This document shows, piece by piece, positions 1 through 7,325 of a DNA stretch of 13,738 nt (its first letter is position 1; each line of letters starts with the position of its first letter). The DNA is from Lachnospiraceae bacterium (lineage in GTDB: Bacteria; Bacillota; Clostridia; Lachnospirales; Lachnospiraceae). The DNA lies in assembly GCA_019420465.1 (NCBI GenBank), contig JAHZHB010000012.1:1-13738 (forward strand), in the 5' to 3' direction. The notes under the pieces were generated by a model. The model was not told where the DNA came from, did no database searches, and worked only from the letters and a program-made list of their open reading frames with translations. The position numbers and the translations under genes were made by a program.

Positions 1-218
1 CCTGCACCAAGACCCTTGGTCAGTTTTTCACCGATCTGTAAAACTGTCGGTGCCTTGCAAAGTGTCAGGGCCTGCTTATCTGTATTGATACCGACGAACT
101 CAACGCCGCCGATGGACTCCTCTACCATACGGTTGACTGCATTATTTCCGGCGCCACCCACACCGATTACTATGATCTTTGCAGAAGACTCAGCTTCATT
201 TGTCATAATCTCTAACAA
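1..218 (-). CDS. ftsZ: Cell division protein FtsZ, N-terminal part (runs off left edge)
   Basis: FtsZ is the tubulin-like GTPase that polymerises into the cytoplasmic Z ring and recruits the divisome. Only the first 72 codons are present. Residues 19-31 read GVGGAGNNAVNRM, the family's first nucleotide-binding loop. The NTD motif follows near residues 45-47, and the piece ends in the expected GLGAG just before the edge. I chose a TTG start at 218-216 because a GGAGG lies 7 nt upstream (226-230) and because it gives an N-terminus of the form MLEI-TNE, usual in Clostridia. The in-frame ATG at 204-206 (residue 5) has only a weak ribosome binding site. ftsA, which precedes ftsZ in Bacillus, is absent. 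The gene follows divIB after a 163-bp gap that carries a good promoter, so it can probably be transcribed independently of the upstream cluster. Identification is secure; the start is likely. Confidence 0.96.
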   Translation of the reverse strand, partial: MLEIMTNEAESSAKIIVIGVGGAGNNAVNRMVEESIGGVEFVGINTDKQALTLCKAPTVLQIGEKLTKGLGA

Positions 219-225
219 AGTATTT

Positions 226-230
226 CCTCC
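226..230 (-). promoter_or_regulatory. Shine-Dalgarno site deciding the TTG start of ftsZ
   Basis: On the minus strand GGAGG stands 7 nt before the TTG at 218-216. This spacing is optimal and favours the TTG over the ATG 12 nt further in. Confidence 0.75.
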
Positions 231-303
231 TTTTTTACTAAAAGTGCTACAATTTAAAACCCCTTAGGGCAAAAAAATCCCTTATAAAGTCATATACGTA
301 TAT

Positions 304-332
304 ATAATACATTCGAAAGTGGCAATACGCAA
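304..332 (-). promoter_or_regulatory. Predicted sigma-A promoter for ftsZ
   Basis: On the minus strand TTGCGT (332-327) and TATTAT (309-304) are separated by exactly 17 nt, a good housekeeping promoter arrangement. It lies in the gap between divIB and ftsZ. Transcription would start near 297, giving a leader of about 80 nt. A perfect 12-bp palindrome, ATATACGTATAT (292-303), directly follows the -10 box and covers the expected start point. The leader is AT-rich with no other obvious structure. Confidence 0.6.
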
Positions 333-381
333 CTCTTTTTTTATTTTTTTACAGTGTTTTCACATTTTACAGATCACCTGA

Positions 382-1716
382 TTACTGCAGATTTCCGAGG
401 ACCGGCTTGTCAATCTGTACGTTGTCCGAACCGGCTGTGCCGTCTGTAAGCTGACCGGCTGCGTCCTGCTGCGTTGTACCTTGCTGCGTCGTATTCTGCT
501 GCGTTGTTCCCTGCTGGGTTGTTCCCTGCTGCGTCGTATTCTGCTGCGTTGTTCCCTGCTGCGTCGTCTGGCTTTCGCTGCCGGACGTTACCGCACCTGC
601 AGTACTCTGATTGCCCGTAGTGTTGCCTGTCTGTGTCTGCTCCGTCTGGGCGGCCGATGTCTGCTGCTTTTTCACAGTAACAAGTGCCAGAGAATGATCT
701 GTTGTCTTTCCGGTATTTTTATCCGACACGGCTGTATCCGAAGATACGCTGCCTGTGCCATCACCTGCAGCACTCTCAGCTGCACCGTCCGTACTCGTAT
801 CACTTTCTGCGGTTGTATCCTTTGTCTGTGTACTGCCGTCAGCAGCTGTATCAGTCTCATCCTCATCCACATCTTCCGCTGCAAGCACATTCTGGGAAAA
901 GACGATATTCTGTGTACCGCTGGTATAATCCTCCATGTGCAGCACGCCGTTTTTTCCTTCTATACTGGGCAGGATCGCCGCCACACGGGCCAGCTTCTCT
1001 TCTATCAGTTCATCCTTGCCCAGATTCACCGTCACATCCTTGTATGTCAGTGTGATCTGCATCGTTTCATCAAAATTCACCGCATCCGGATTGATATCGT
1101 ACTTATTGACCATACGGGCGATCCCAAGGATCGTATAAAACACGGAAGCATCCTTTACCGGCAGTATCTCATGCAGCTGCGCACTGGTAAAATCAAGTCC
1201 GTTGATCCGGGGAGCCTCCTTCATGGCTGTCACAAAGGATGTGGCTGTCTTTCCTACAGCTTCTGCTGTCAGCGCCTCTGTACCCTCTCCGGCTGTATCG
1301 GTGCTTTCCGATGTATCACTCACAACACTGTCCATCACCCGGCCTTCACTGTCAAAATACAGATTGCAGTCCAGGTACTGCACATAGCCGATCAGCTGTC
1401 GCTCCTGCACAGTAATCTGCAGTGTATGATGGTCTTTCATGGTAACATCAATCTGGTCGATAAGCTCCATATTTTCCGGTACAAAACTGTCTTTGAGCCG
1501 GCTGACGATCCATGTATTGTTGCCAAAAAGGCCTTTTGTCACCTCAGACCTGATCTCGTCCTCGGTATAATGCACATTGCCGAGTACGATCACACTGTCA
1601 AGAGAATAATAATTGATAAAAGAGAGCAGAAAGATAAAAAACACAAGAAGCATCGCCACCAGCAATGCCTTTCCCGGTTCTATCCGCCGCACTCTGTCAA
1701 GTAGTTTCTGTTTCAT
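382..1716 (-). CDS. divIB: Cell division protein DivIB/FtsQ with long repetitive C-terminal tail
   Basis: DivIB (FtsQ in Gram-negatives) is a bitopic membrane protein that forms a complex with FtsL and helps control the FtsW-FtsI septal synthase. The 444-residue product has a short basic cytoplasmic N-terminus, one membrane segment at about residues 17-37, and a POTRA-type domain at about 38-110 that begins YSLDSVIVLGNVHYTEDEI. The beta domain runs to about residue 275. Two parts are unusual. A Ser/Thr/Glu/Ala-rich insertion occupies roughly residues 128-168, where homologues have a short loop. A low-complexity tail of about 165 residues (280-444) contains six TTQQG/N units. The family is more commonly 250-300 residues long. 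The ATG at 1716-1714 has only a weak AAGAGA upstream. The stop is TAA. It follows ftsW after 171 bp. Confidence 0.88.
   Translation of the reverse strand: MKQKLLDRVRRIEPGKALLVAMLLVFFIFLLSFINYYSLDSVIVLGNVHYTEDEIRSEVTKGLFGNNTWIVSRLKDSFVPENMELIDQIDVTMKDHHTLQITVQERQLIGYVQYLDCNLYFDSEGRVMDSVVSDTSESTDTAGEGTEALTAEAVGKTATSFVTAMKEAPRINGLDFTSAQLHEILPVKDASVFYTILGIARMVNKYDINPDAVNFDETMQITLTYKDVTVNLGKDELIEEKLARVAAILPSIEGKNGVLHMEDYTSGTQNIVFSQNVLAAEDVDEDETDTAADGSTQTKDTTAESDTSTDGAAESAAGDGTGSVSSDTAVSDKNTGKTTDHSLALVTVKKQQTSAAQTEQTQTGNTTGNQSTAGAVTSGSESQTTQQGTTQQNTTQQGTTQQGTTQQNTTQQGTTQQDAAGQLTDGTAGSDNVQIDKPVLGNLQ
473..562 (-). repeat. Six 15-bp tandem repeats in divIB encoding TTQQG/N units
   Basis: Six consecutive 15-bp units begin at 473, 488, 503, 518, 533 and 548. 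On the plus strand they alternate between forms such as GTCGTATTCTGCTGC and GTTGTTCCCTGCTGC. They encode the Gln/Thr-rich repeats of the DivIB tail (about residues 384-417). The unit is a multiple of three, so gain or loss of copies would keep the reading frame. Confidence 0.9.
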
Positions 1717-1739
1717 ATAGCTGTCAGTCTCTTTTCTGT

Positions 1740-1757
1740 ACCTGCCCTGCGGCAGGT
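1740..1757 (-). other. Small perfect hairpin in the divIB leader
   Basis: A 7-bp perfect stem, ACCTGCC with GGCAGGT, closes a 4-nt loop and ends 23 nt before the divIB start codon. No T run follows, so it is not a terminator. It could affect mRNA stability or ribosome loading on divIB, whose ribosome binding site is weak. Confidence 0.4.
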
Positions 1758-1851
1758 CACTCTTCTGATATTTTCCGGTCTTTCACGTACGGTCCGGCCC
1801 CATGTTTTTACACATTTTCCTCCATATCCGGTGTACAGACTGTCAGCTATC

Positions 1852-1881
1852 AGTGTACCACTGTTTATCAAATATTGTCCA
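1852..1881 (-). promoter_or_regulatory. Possible promoter for divIB
   Basis: On the minus strand TGGACA (1881-1876) is followed after 18 nt by TACACT (1857-1852). A TG one base before the -10 box gives an extended -10 form. It begins 7 bp after the ftsW stop codon. The -10 box matches the consensus at only four positions, so this is tentative. Confidence 0.35.
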
Positions 1882-1887
1882 CCCATT

Positions 1888-3060
1888 TTACGTGACGGTA
1901 TCACTTTTTTCCCGCCTGTACAGTCCGTACCTGCCACCTGTACTCCCTGCAGCCTTTTTATCTTTATATGCGGCAGGAATCTGGCGGCTGACGGCCAGTG
2001 CCATACCGAGTTCACCGTGCAGAAATACGATGGATGTTCCTCCATAACTGATAAAAGGCAGTGTGATGCCTGTATTTGGTATCGAATTGGTCACCACCGC
2101 AACATTTAAGATCACCTGCAGTGCAATATGGATCATGATCCCCGCCAGCAAAAGGCTGCCTTCCAGATCCCTGGCCCGCACAGACAGCTGGTACAGCCGG
2201 ATCAGTAAAAGCGCAAATAAAAGAAGTAGCAAAAGTGCACCCAAAAGTCCCGTTTCCTCACAGATCACAGAAAATATCATATCGTTTTGCGCTTCCGGAA
2301 CAAATCCCAGCTTTTGCAGGCTGCCTCCCAGGCCCCGTCCGAACAGTCCTCCGCTTCCTATGGCATACAGTCCCTGTATCGTCTGGAATCCCTTTTCATA
2401 CTGTTCCGGATTCAGCCATACTGCAATCCTCTCCAGCCGGTAGCTCTCCATGGCGAGAAAAATTCCTGCCAGCAGCACTGCCCCTGCACCAAGTCCCAGA
2501 AACTGCACATACTTTGGATCCGCCATAAAAATAAGCCCTGCCGCGATTCCCAGAAGAATCACCGCAGTACTTAAGTTATTTGTTCCCACCAGAGCAACGA
2601 CAGGCAGGATCATCACAAAGGACTGCAGGGCAAATATAAGTCCGCCCGACCGCCTGTCTCTTTTACAGATCCTGTGTACCAGAAAAAGGAGCACCGCCAC
2701 CTTGGCAAACTCTGCCGGCTGAAAAGACAAAGGGCCAAGAGCCAGCCAGCGTTTCGAACCATTGTACTCTTTTCCCACGACAAGCACAGCTGCGGACAAA
2801 GCCACAGACAGCATATAAAAAAGCCCCGCCCTGTCCGTGATCCGGGTGTACTCCACATGGGATACACCATACATCACCAACAGGCCGAGGCCTGCAGCTA
2901 AAAGCTGTTTTTTAAAATAATACAGGGCATCATGAAATCTGGCTTCTCCATAGTAAATGCCTGTACTGTACAAAAAGATCATGCCCAGCACAGTCAGCAG
3001 TAGGATCCAGGTAAACAGCCATCCGTCCGGATGCCGTCCACGAATAAGTATCGGCCGCAT
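1888..3060 (-). CDS. ftsW: Septal peptidoglycan glycosyltransferase FtsW (SEDS family)
   Basis: FtsW is the polytopic SEDS glycosyltransferase that polymerises lipid II into septal glycan strands together with a class B PBP. In sporulating relatives the same slot holds SpoVE. The 390-residue product has the usual series of membrane helices. It has the family motif around GSKRWLALGPLSFQPAEFAK (101-120), the GLYAIGSGGLFGRGLGGS loop (230-247), and PEAQNDMIF (255-263), whose Asp260 corresponds to the essential SEDS aspartate. ISYGGTS lies near the end. The following FLHGELG is less usual than the FL-AE-G I remember from the family. The ATG at 3060 is preceded only by a weak GGGG. It follows murD after 64 bp. 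The C-terminus is short and charged, and the stop is TAA. Sequence alone does not separate FtsW from SpoVE, but the dcw context favours a division role. Confidence 0.9.
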   Translation of the reverse strand: MRPILIRGRHPDGWLFTWILLLTVLGMIFLYSTGIYYGEARFHDALYYFKKQLLAAGLGLLVMYGVSHVEYTRITDRAGLFYMLSVALSAAVLVVGKEYNGSKRWLALGPLSFQPAEFAKVAVLLFLVHRICKRDRRSGGLIFALQSFVMILPVVALVGTNNLSTAVILLGIAAGLIFMADPKYVQFLGLGAGAVLLAGIFLAMESYRLERIAVWLNPEQYEKGFQTIQGLYAIGSGGLFGRGLGGSLQKLGFVPEAQNDMIFSVICEETGLLGALLLLLLFALLLIRLYQLSVRARDLEGSLLLAGIMIHIALQVILNVAVVTNSIPNTGITLPFISYGGTSIVFLHGELGMALAVSRQIPAAYKDKKAAGSTGGRYGLYRREKSDTVT

Positions 3061-3124
3061 ATATTGTCCCCATTTCTTTCACTGGCACAGTATATGCGCA
3101 TACATACCGGTACAGAACCCGTGT

Positions 3125-4486
3125 TTATTTTGCCATACGCATCACGTATTCTTTGAACATTTTTCCGCGCACTTCATAGTTCGGGAACTGTCCCCAGCTG
3201 GCACATGCCGGTGAGAGCAGCACAGCATCCCCCGGTCGGGCCAGTCTGGCGCAGGTTGCCACGGCCGCTTCGAGATCTTCCTCCATCAGAATATCGGTAA
3301 AACCAAGTTTTCTGGCTGTCTCTGCGATCTTTTCTTTTGTCTGTCCGATCAGTACCAGATAGCGGACTTTTCCGTCGAAAGCATTGATCCAGTCCTCATA
3401 GGAAGATTCCTTGTCATATCCGCCGCCGATCAGCAGTGTCGGACGGTTCATCGCCTGGATACCCTTGATCGCCGCATCCGGATTCGTTCCCTTGGAATCG
3501 TTATAATACGCCACACCGTCTATCTCTGTCACATATTCGATCCGGTGTTCTACCGCCTTGAAGTTCTTTACAGAACGGCGGATATTTTCCAGAGGCACGC
3601 CGGCACAGTACGCCATGGCTATAGCTGCCATGATGTTTTCGTAGTTGTGCATTCCCAGAAGATGCTGTTCATGCACGTTCAGCACCTTTATTTCCTCATT
3701 TTTCCAACGGAGCACGATCTCATCGTTTTCCAGACAGATACCCTGTGAAAGACTTCTCTGGCTGGAAAAATACAGTACCTGTGTCTGTACCTTTTCGCCA
3801 AAGGCCCGCAGGACCTCATCTTCATAATTAAGTACCACCGTATCGTCCATGGTCTGGTTTTTGGTGATCAGCTCCTTGACACGGATATACTCTTCCATCG
3901 TATGATGGCGGTTTAAATGATCCTCTGTGATATTCAGGATCGCACTGACATGCGGATGAAACTCATCTATCGTCTCCAGCTGGAAGCTGCTGATCTCCGC
4001 TACAGTAACAGCCTGTCCGGTCATCCCGGCAGATACCGATGTATAGGGTGTTCCGATATTGCCTACCACATAGGTTTCCGGATAATACTCACCCATGATC
4101 TTGCCAAGCAGCGCTGTCGTTGTGGTCTTTCCATTCGTACCGGTAATCGCATAGACACTGCCCGCACCTGTCTGGTAAGCCAGCTCAACTTCGCCGATCA
4201 CGGGAATCTGTTTTTCTTTCATTTTCAATACGACCGGTAGATCTGTAGGTACGCCCGGACTGAGCACCACCATATCCAGCGTATCCATCACATCTTCTCT
4301 CAGTTCGCCCAGAACGATCTTTGTTTTCTGTGGCATCTGCAGGCGGGAGGCTACGGCCTCTTTGTCCACTTTGTCATTGCCGTCATAGAGCACTACAGCT
4401 GCACCCTTGGCTGTCAGAAGATCTGCTGCGCCGATGCCGCTGATACCTGTACCAAATACCAGTACTTTTTTGTTTGAAAATTCCAT
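3125..4486 (-). CDS. murD: UDP-N-acetylmuramoyl-L-alanine--D-glutamate ligase MurD
   Basis: MurD is the cytoplasmic ATP-dependent ligase that adds D-glutamate to UDP-MurNAc-L-Ala, the second amino acid of the peptidoglycan stem. The 453-residue product shows the full Mur ligase layout. The N-terminal UDP-binding Rossmann fold starts with FGTGISGIGAADLL (11-24). The ATP-binding loop is GTNGKTTTT (116-124). SSFQLE (166-171) and NITEDHLNRH (185-194) mark the central domain. The C-terminal domain contains YYNDSKGTNPDA and ends in SPACASWGQFPNYEVRG. Length and motifs are normal. The ATG at 4486 has a perfect AGGAGG 8 nt upstream. That site overlaps the TAG stop of mraY, so the two genes are tightly coupled. 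The stop is TAA. Confidence 0.97.
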   Translation of the reverse strand: MEFSNKKVLVFGTGISGIGAADLLTAKGAAVVLYDGNDKVDKEAVASRLQMPQKTKIVLGELREDVMDTLDMVVLSPGVPTDLPVVLKMKEKQIPVIGEVELAYQTGAGSVYAITGTNGKTTTTALLGKIMGEYYPETYVVGNIGTPYTSVSAGMTGQAVTVAEISSFQLETIDEFHPHVSAILNITEDHLNRHHTMEEYIRVKELITKNQTMDDTVVLNYEDEVLRAFGEKVQTQVLYFSSQRSLSQGICLENDEIVLRWKNEEIKVLNVHEQHLLGMHNYENIMAAIAMAYCAGVPLENIRRSVKNFKAVEHRIEYVTEIDGVAYYNDSKGTNPDAAIKGIQAMNRPTLLIGGGYDKESSYEDWINAFDGKVRYLVLIGQTKEKIAETARKLGFTDILMEEDLEAAVATCARLARPGDAVLLSPACASWGQFPNYEVRGKMFKEYVMRMAK

Positions 4487-4494
4487 CTGTCCTG

Positions 4495-4501
4495 CCTCCT
4501 A
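4495..4501 (-). promoter_or_regulatory. mraY stop codon fused to the murD Shine-Dalgarno site (TAGGAGG)
   Basis: On the minus strand TAGGAGG contains both the mraY amber stop (4501-4499) and the AGGAGG (4500-4495) of murD, 8 nt before its ATG. It implies translational coupling. It also shows that TAG is an ordinary terminating codon in this genome. Confidence 0.85.
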
Positions 4502-5458
4502 CATTGCCAGAAAACCAATCATACACAGAATTGCTGTGATGATGGAAAAGATAAAGACAACTCTCGTTTCCGACCATCCGCACAGTTCGAAATGATGATG
4601 GATCGGTGCCATTTTAAAGATTCTCTTACCGCCGGTCTTTTTAAAGTAGGTTACCTGAATGATCACAGAAAGAACCTCGACCACGTAGATCAGGCCAACG
4701 ATCAGAAGAAATACCGGCATCTGCAGCATATACGCACAACCGGCCACAAAACCACCAAGCGCCAGGGAACCTGTATCTCCCATAAACACACTGGCCGGGA
4801 AACAGTTAAAGATCAGAAATCCCATCAGGGAACCGAAAACAGCTAGTGTGATCGGTGTGATATGCACACCTTTGAGCAGCGCTGCCACAGTAAAGAAAAT
4901 CGCTATCATAACCGTAACACTCGATGCCAGACCATCCAGACCATCGGTAAAATTCACGCCATTGACCGTACCGATCACGACAAAAAACAGAAGCGGTACA
5001 GCCAGCCAGCCGATATTCAGGCAATACCCGTGCATAAACGGAATCTGCAGTGTCAACGGGATATCCGTATAACGGATCAGATAAAAAGCAAAAACAGCTG
5101 TCACCACGATCTGCAGTGCCATCTTCTGCTTGGGAAACAGACCGTCAGAACGGCGAAGGACTACTTTTAAAAAGTCATCCAGAAAACCGATCAGTCCAAA
5201 TCCCAGTGTCAGAAACAGTACCGGAATAACCTCCGGATTGGACGGTACATAAATAAGCGATGTTACCGTCGTTGCCAGAAGAAAGATCAGACCGCCCATC
5301 GTCGGTGTTCCTGCTTTTTTCAGATGTGACTGAACGCCATCCACACGTTCTGTCTGTCCCACTTTCAGCCTGCGCAGAAAGGGAATGATAAAAGGTGCCG
5401 CACAGACGCTGATCGCAAAGGCGACAAGTGTCGGTATCACTAACATTTTCATATCCAT
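4499..5458 (-). CDS. mraY: Phospho-N-acetylmuramoyl-pentapeptide transferase MraY
   Basis: MraY is the integral membrane enzyme that transfers phospho-MurNAc-pentapeptide from UDP to undecaprenyl phosphate, making lipid I. The 319-residue, ten-helix type protein carries all the expected catalytic elements: DDFLK (Asp94, Asp95), NFTDGLDGLA (169-178), FMGDTGSLALGG with Asp228 in place of E. coli Asp267, and the APIHHHFE loop (284-291). TERVDGVQSHLKKAGTPTMGG (from about 36) is the usual N-terminal signature. The ATG at 5458 has GAGGG 6 nt upstream. The gene follows the SpoVD-like PBP after 85 bp. In Bacillus murE lies between these genes, and here neither murE nor murF is present. A likely promoter overlaps the end of the upstream gene. 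The stop is TAG. Confidence 0.97.
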   Translation of the reverse strand: MDMKMLVIPTLVAFAISVCAAPFIIPFLRRLKVGQTERVDGVQSHLKKAGTPTMGGLIFLLATTVTSLIYVPSNPEVIPVLFLTLGFGLIGFLDDFLKVVLRRSDGLFPKQKMALQIVVTAVFAFYLIRYTDIPLTLQIPFMHGYCLNIGWLAVPLLFFVVIGTVNGVNFTDGLDGLASSVTVMIAIFFTVAALLKGVHITPITLAVFGSLMGFLIFNCFPASVFMGDTGSLALGGFVAGCAYMLQMPVFLLIVGLIYVVEVLSVIIQVTYFKKTGGKRIFKMAPIHHHFELCGWSETRVVFIFSIITAILCMIGFLAM

Positions 5459-5525
5459 AGTTTACCCTCTTGTTTCCATAGTCTTTTGTGTCAGAAAAAG
5501 TTTATCTTTTGTCTGATTCTTCCAC

Positions 5526-5554
5526 AGTATAATGCTTTTTTTCCTACTGCGCAA
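5526..5554 (-). promoter_or_regulatory. Predicted promoter for mraY
   Basis: On the minus strand TTGCGC (5554-5549) and TATACT (5531-5526) are 17 nt apart. The -35 box lies in the last codons of the SpoVD-like gene and the -10 box in the gap before mraY. The -35 resembles the TTGCGT at ftsZ. Only its TTG matches consensus, but the -10 is good. The expected start point near 5519 would leave a leader of about 60 nt. Confidence 0.42.
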
Positions 5555-7325
5555 CCGTTTTATCCCCCTCGGTATCTACCGCGGTCTTCTCTATCCCCAG
5601 ATACGGCAGTATGTTTTCAAAAACAGCACGGATGACCGGTGCCGCGATCGTTCCACCATAATACACGCCTTCGGGATCTTCGATAATGCACAGGGCCAGT
5701 ACCGCCGGATCATCTGCCGGAGCAAACCCTGCAAAGGAAGCAATATAGCGGTGCGCACTTCGCGGCAGCGTCTGCGACGTAGCTGTTTTCCCACCGATAC
5801 GATACCCTTCTATATAAGCTTTGTTCCCGCCGCCTTCTGCGACAACCTGTTCCAGGGCAAACTTAAGCGTCTGAGAGGTTTTTTCACTGACGATCTTTCC
5901 CTTTTTCTCCCATGTCAGGATCTTTGTGCTGCTCTTATCTGCCGATGTCAGACTTTTTCCGATATGCGGGATCACCGGTGTACCGCCATTGATCAGCGCG
6001 CTGACCGTAGCTGCCAGACGCACCGGCGTCAGCTGAAAAGACTGCCCAAACGCCATGGTTGCCAGTTCCACAGGGCCGATATCATCCACGGCATGCATGA
6101 TCGTCCCGGCCTCCCCCGGCAGATCGATCCCTGTCTTTTCAAGCAGCCCAAACCGCTGAAGGCATGTATAAAACCCTGTACTGCCAAGCCTTGCCGCAAC
6201 ATCCATAAACACAGGGTTGCAGGAATTTTCTATACCTTCAAGGAATGTTTCATTCCCGTGCCCTGTCCTCTTATGACAGTGGATACGCCTGTCCTCCACC
6301 AGTCGGTATCCACCACAGTAAAAGGTATCCTCAAGTGTCACTTTTTTTTCCTCCAGAGCGGCTGCTGCTGTCACGATCTTAAAGGCCGATCCCGGTTCAT
6401 AGGTATCGCTTAAGCAGGGATTCCTCCACATGGCATTCAGAAGTTTCGTTTTTTCTGTCTCATCTGCTGAGGTATCCTCCGGCAGGGTAAACGGATTGTT
6501 CAGATGAAATTCCGGCACATTGACCATCGCATAGATCTCGCCGTTTTGCGGATTCATCACCAGAATGGATACCCTGTCGGCATGCTTTTCCGTCATCACT
6601 TTTTCTGCCGCCTGTTGGGCATACATCTGGATGTTCAGATCCAGTGTAGTCGTCAGATCCCAGCCGTCCACCGGGTCGATACGATTTTCTCCATACCTCT
6701 CCAGATCCACACCTCTGGCATCCGTCATGCTTAAGATCGTGCCGTTTGTCCCCATCAGCCAGCTGTCATACTCCGCTTCCAGACCGATGATGCCCTGATT
6801 GTCCGCACCGGTAAATCCAAGGGTCCGGGAAGCCAGGGTATCGTAGGGGTACGTGCGTCTGTAATCCTCATCGACCTTCACCCCGGCAAGCTGCAGGGCG
6901 CGGATCTGTCTGCCGGTTTCTTTATCAACATTTGTGGCAATTCTTTCCATAGAAGATACTTTTTCAACTTTTTTTCGTACAGTCTCCTCCTTCAGGGAAA
7001 GTGTCCGCACAAGTGCAGTGATCACCGCTTCCGGATCTTTGATCTGGCTGTGTACCACAGATACGGTACATACAGCTGTGTTATCTGCCAGAAGCTTTCC
7101 TGTCCGGTCCAGTATCTTTCCACGGGCCGCTTTGACCGGCCGTTCTCTTTCGTGGAGATCCTGCGCTTTTTTGCTGTAATATTCCCCTTCAACGACCATC
7201 AGAACCGTCAGACGCACTCCAAGGAGAAAAAAGCAGATCAAAAATACAGCACACAAAAGGCGCACTTTTTTGCGATGATACACCTTGTTTTTTTCCACAA
7301 AAGAAACCCCACAGGTTTTATCCAT
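5544..7325 (-). CDS. SpoVD-like class B penicillin-binding protein (D,D-transpeptidase)
   Basis: This is a bitopic class B PBP that crosslinks peptidoglycan outside the membrane, usually with a SEDS partner such as FtsW. In the 593-residue product a membrane segment covers about residues 22-44. The dimerisation domain begins around ARGKILDRTGKLLA (67-80). The transpeptidase domain carries the active serine in S313-AFK316, S368-CN370 and K513-TA. The third motif is KTA rather than KTG; I recall this from some related clostridial proteins, so it need not mean inactivity. The domain is complete through the last helix (IRAVFENILPYL). The PASTA module of Bacillus SpoVD is absent. The ATG at 7325 lies inside a strong hairpin with no well-spaced ribosome binding site, so a GTG at 7298 is a real alternative start. 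The gene lies between an FtsI-type gene and mraY, the spoVD position. The stop is TAG. Confidence 0.88.
   Translation of the reverse strand: MDKTCGVSFVEKNKVYHRKKVRLLCAVFLICFFLLGVRLTVLMVVEGEYYSKKAQDLHERERPVKAARGKILDRTGKLLADNTAVCTVSVVHSQIKDPEAVITALVRTLSLKEETVRKKVEKVSSMERIATNVDKETGRQIRALQLAGVKVDEDYRRTYPYDTLASRTLGFTGADNQGIIGLEAEYDSWLMGTNGTILSMTDARGVDLERYGENRIDPVDGWDLTTTLDLNIQMYAQQAAEKVMTEKHADRVSILVMNPQNGEIYAMVNVPEFHLNNPFTLPEDTSADETEKTKLLNAMWRNPCLSDTYEPGSAFKIVTAAAALEEKKVTLEDTFYCGGYRLVEDRRIHCHKRTGHGNETFLEGIENSCNPVFMDVAARLGSTGFYTCLQRFGLLEKTGIDLPGEAGTIMHAVDDIGPVELATMAFGQSFQLTPVRLAATVSALINGGTPVIPHIGKSLTSADKSSTKILTWEKKGKIVSEKTSQTLKFALEQVVAEGGGNKAYIEGYRIGGKTATSQTLPRSAHRYIASFAGFAPADDPAVLALCIIEDPEGVYYGGTIAAPVIRAVFENILPYLGIEKTAVDTEGDKTVAQ

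Noticed and set aside
473..562. CRISPR or other non-coding repeat array
   Set aside because: The 15-bp units are contiguous without spacers and encode TTQQ repeats in frame within divIB.
481..1704. Long plus-strand open frame (407 codons) opposite divIB
   Set aside because: It is antisense to a clear DivIB. Its residues are the Cys/Leu/Arg-rich pattern produced by reading the tandem repeats backwards, and there is no ribosome binding site or family resemblance.
3084..3102. Promoter with TATACT -10 (3090-3085) near a TATGCGCATA palindrome between murD and ftsW
   Set aside because: No acceptable -35 box at 16-18 bp upstream; the sequence there matches consensus at only two positions.
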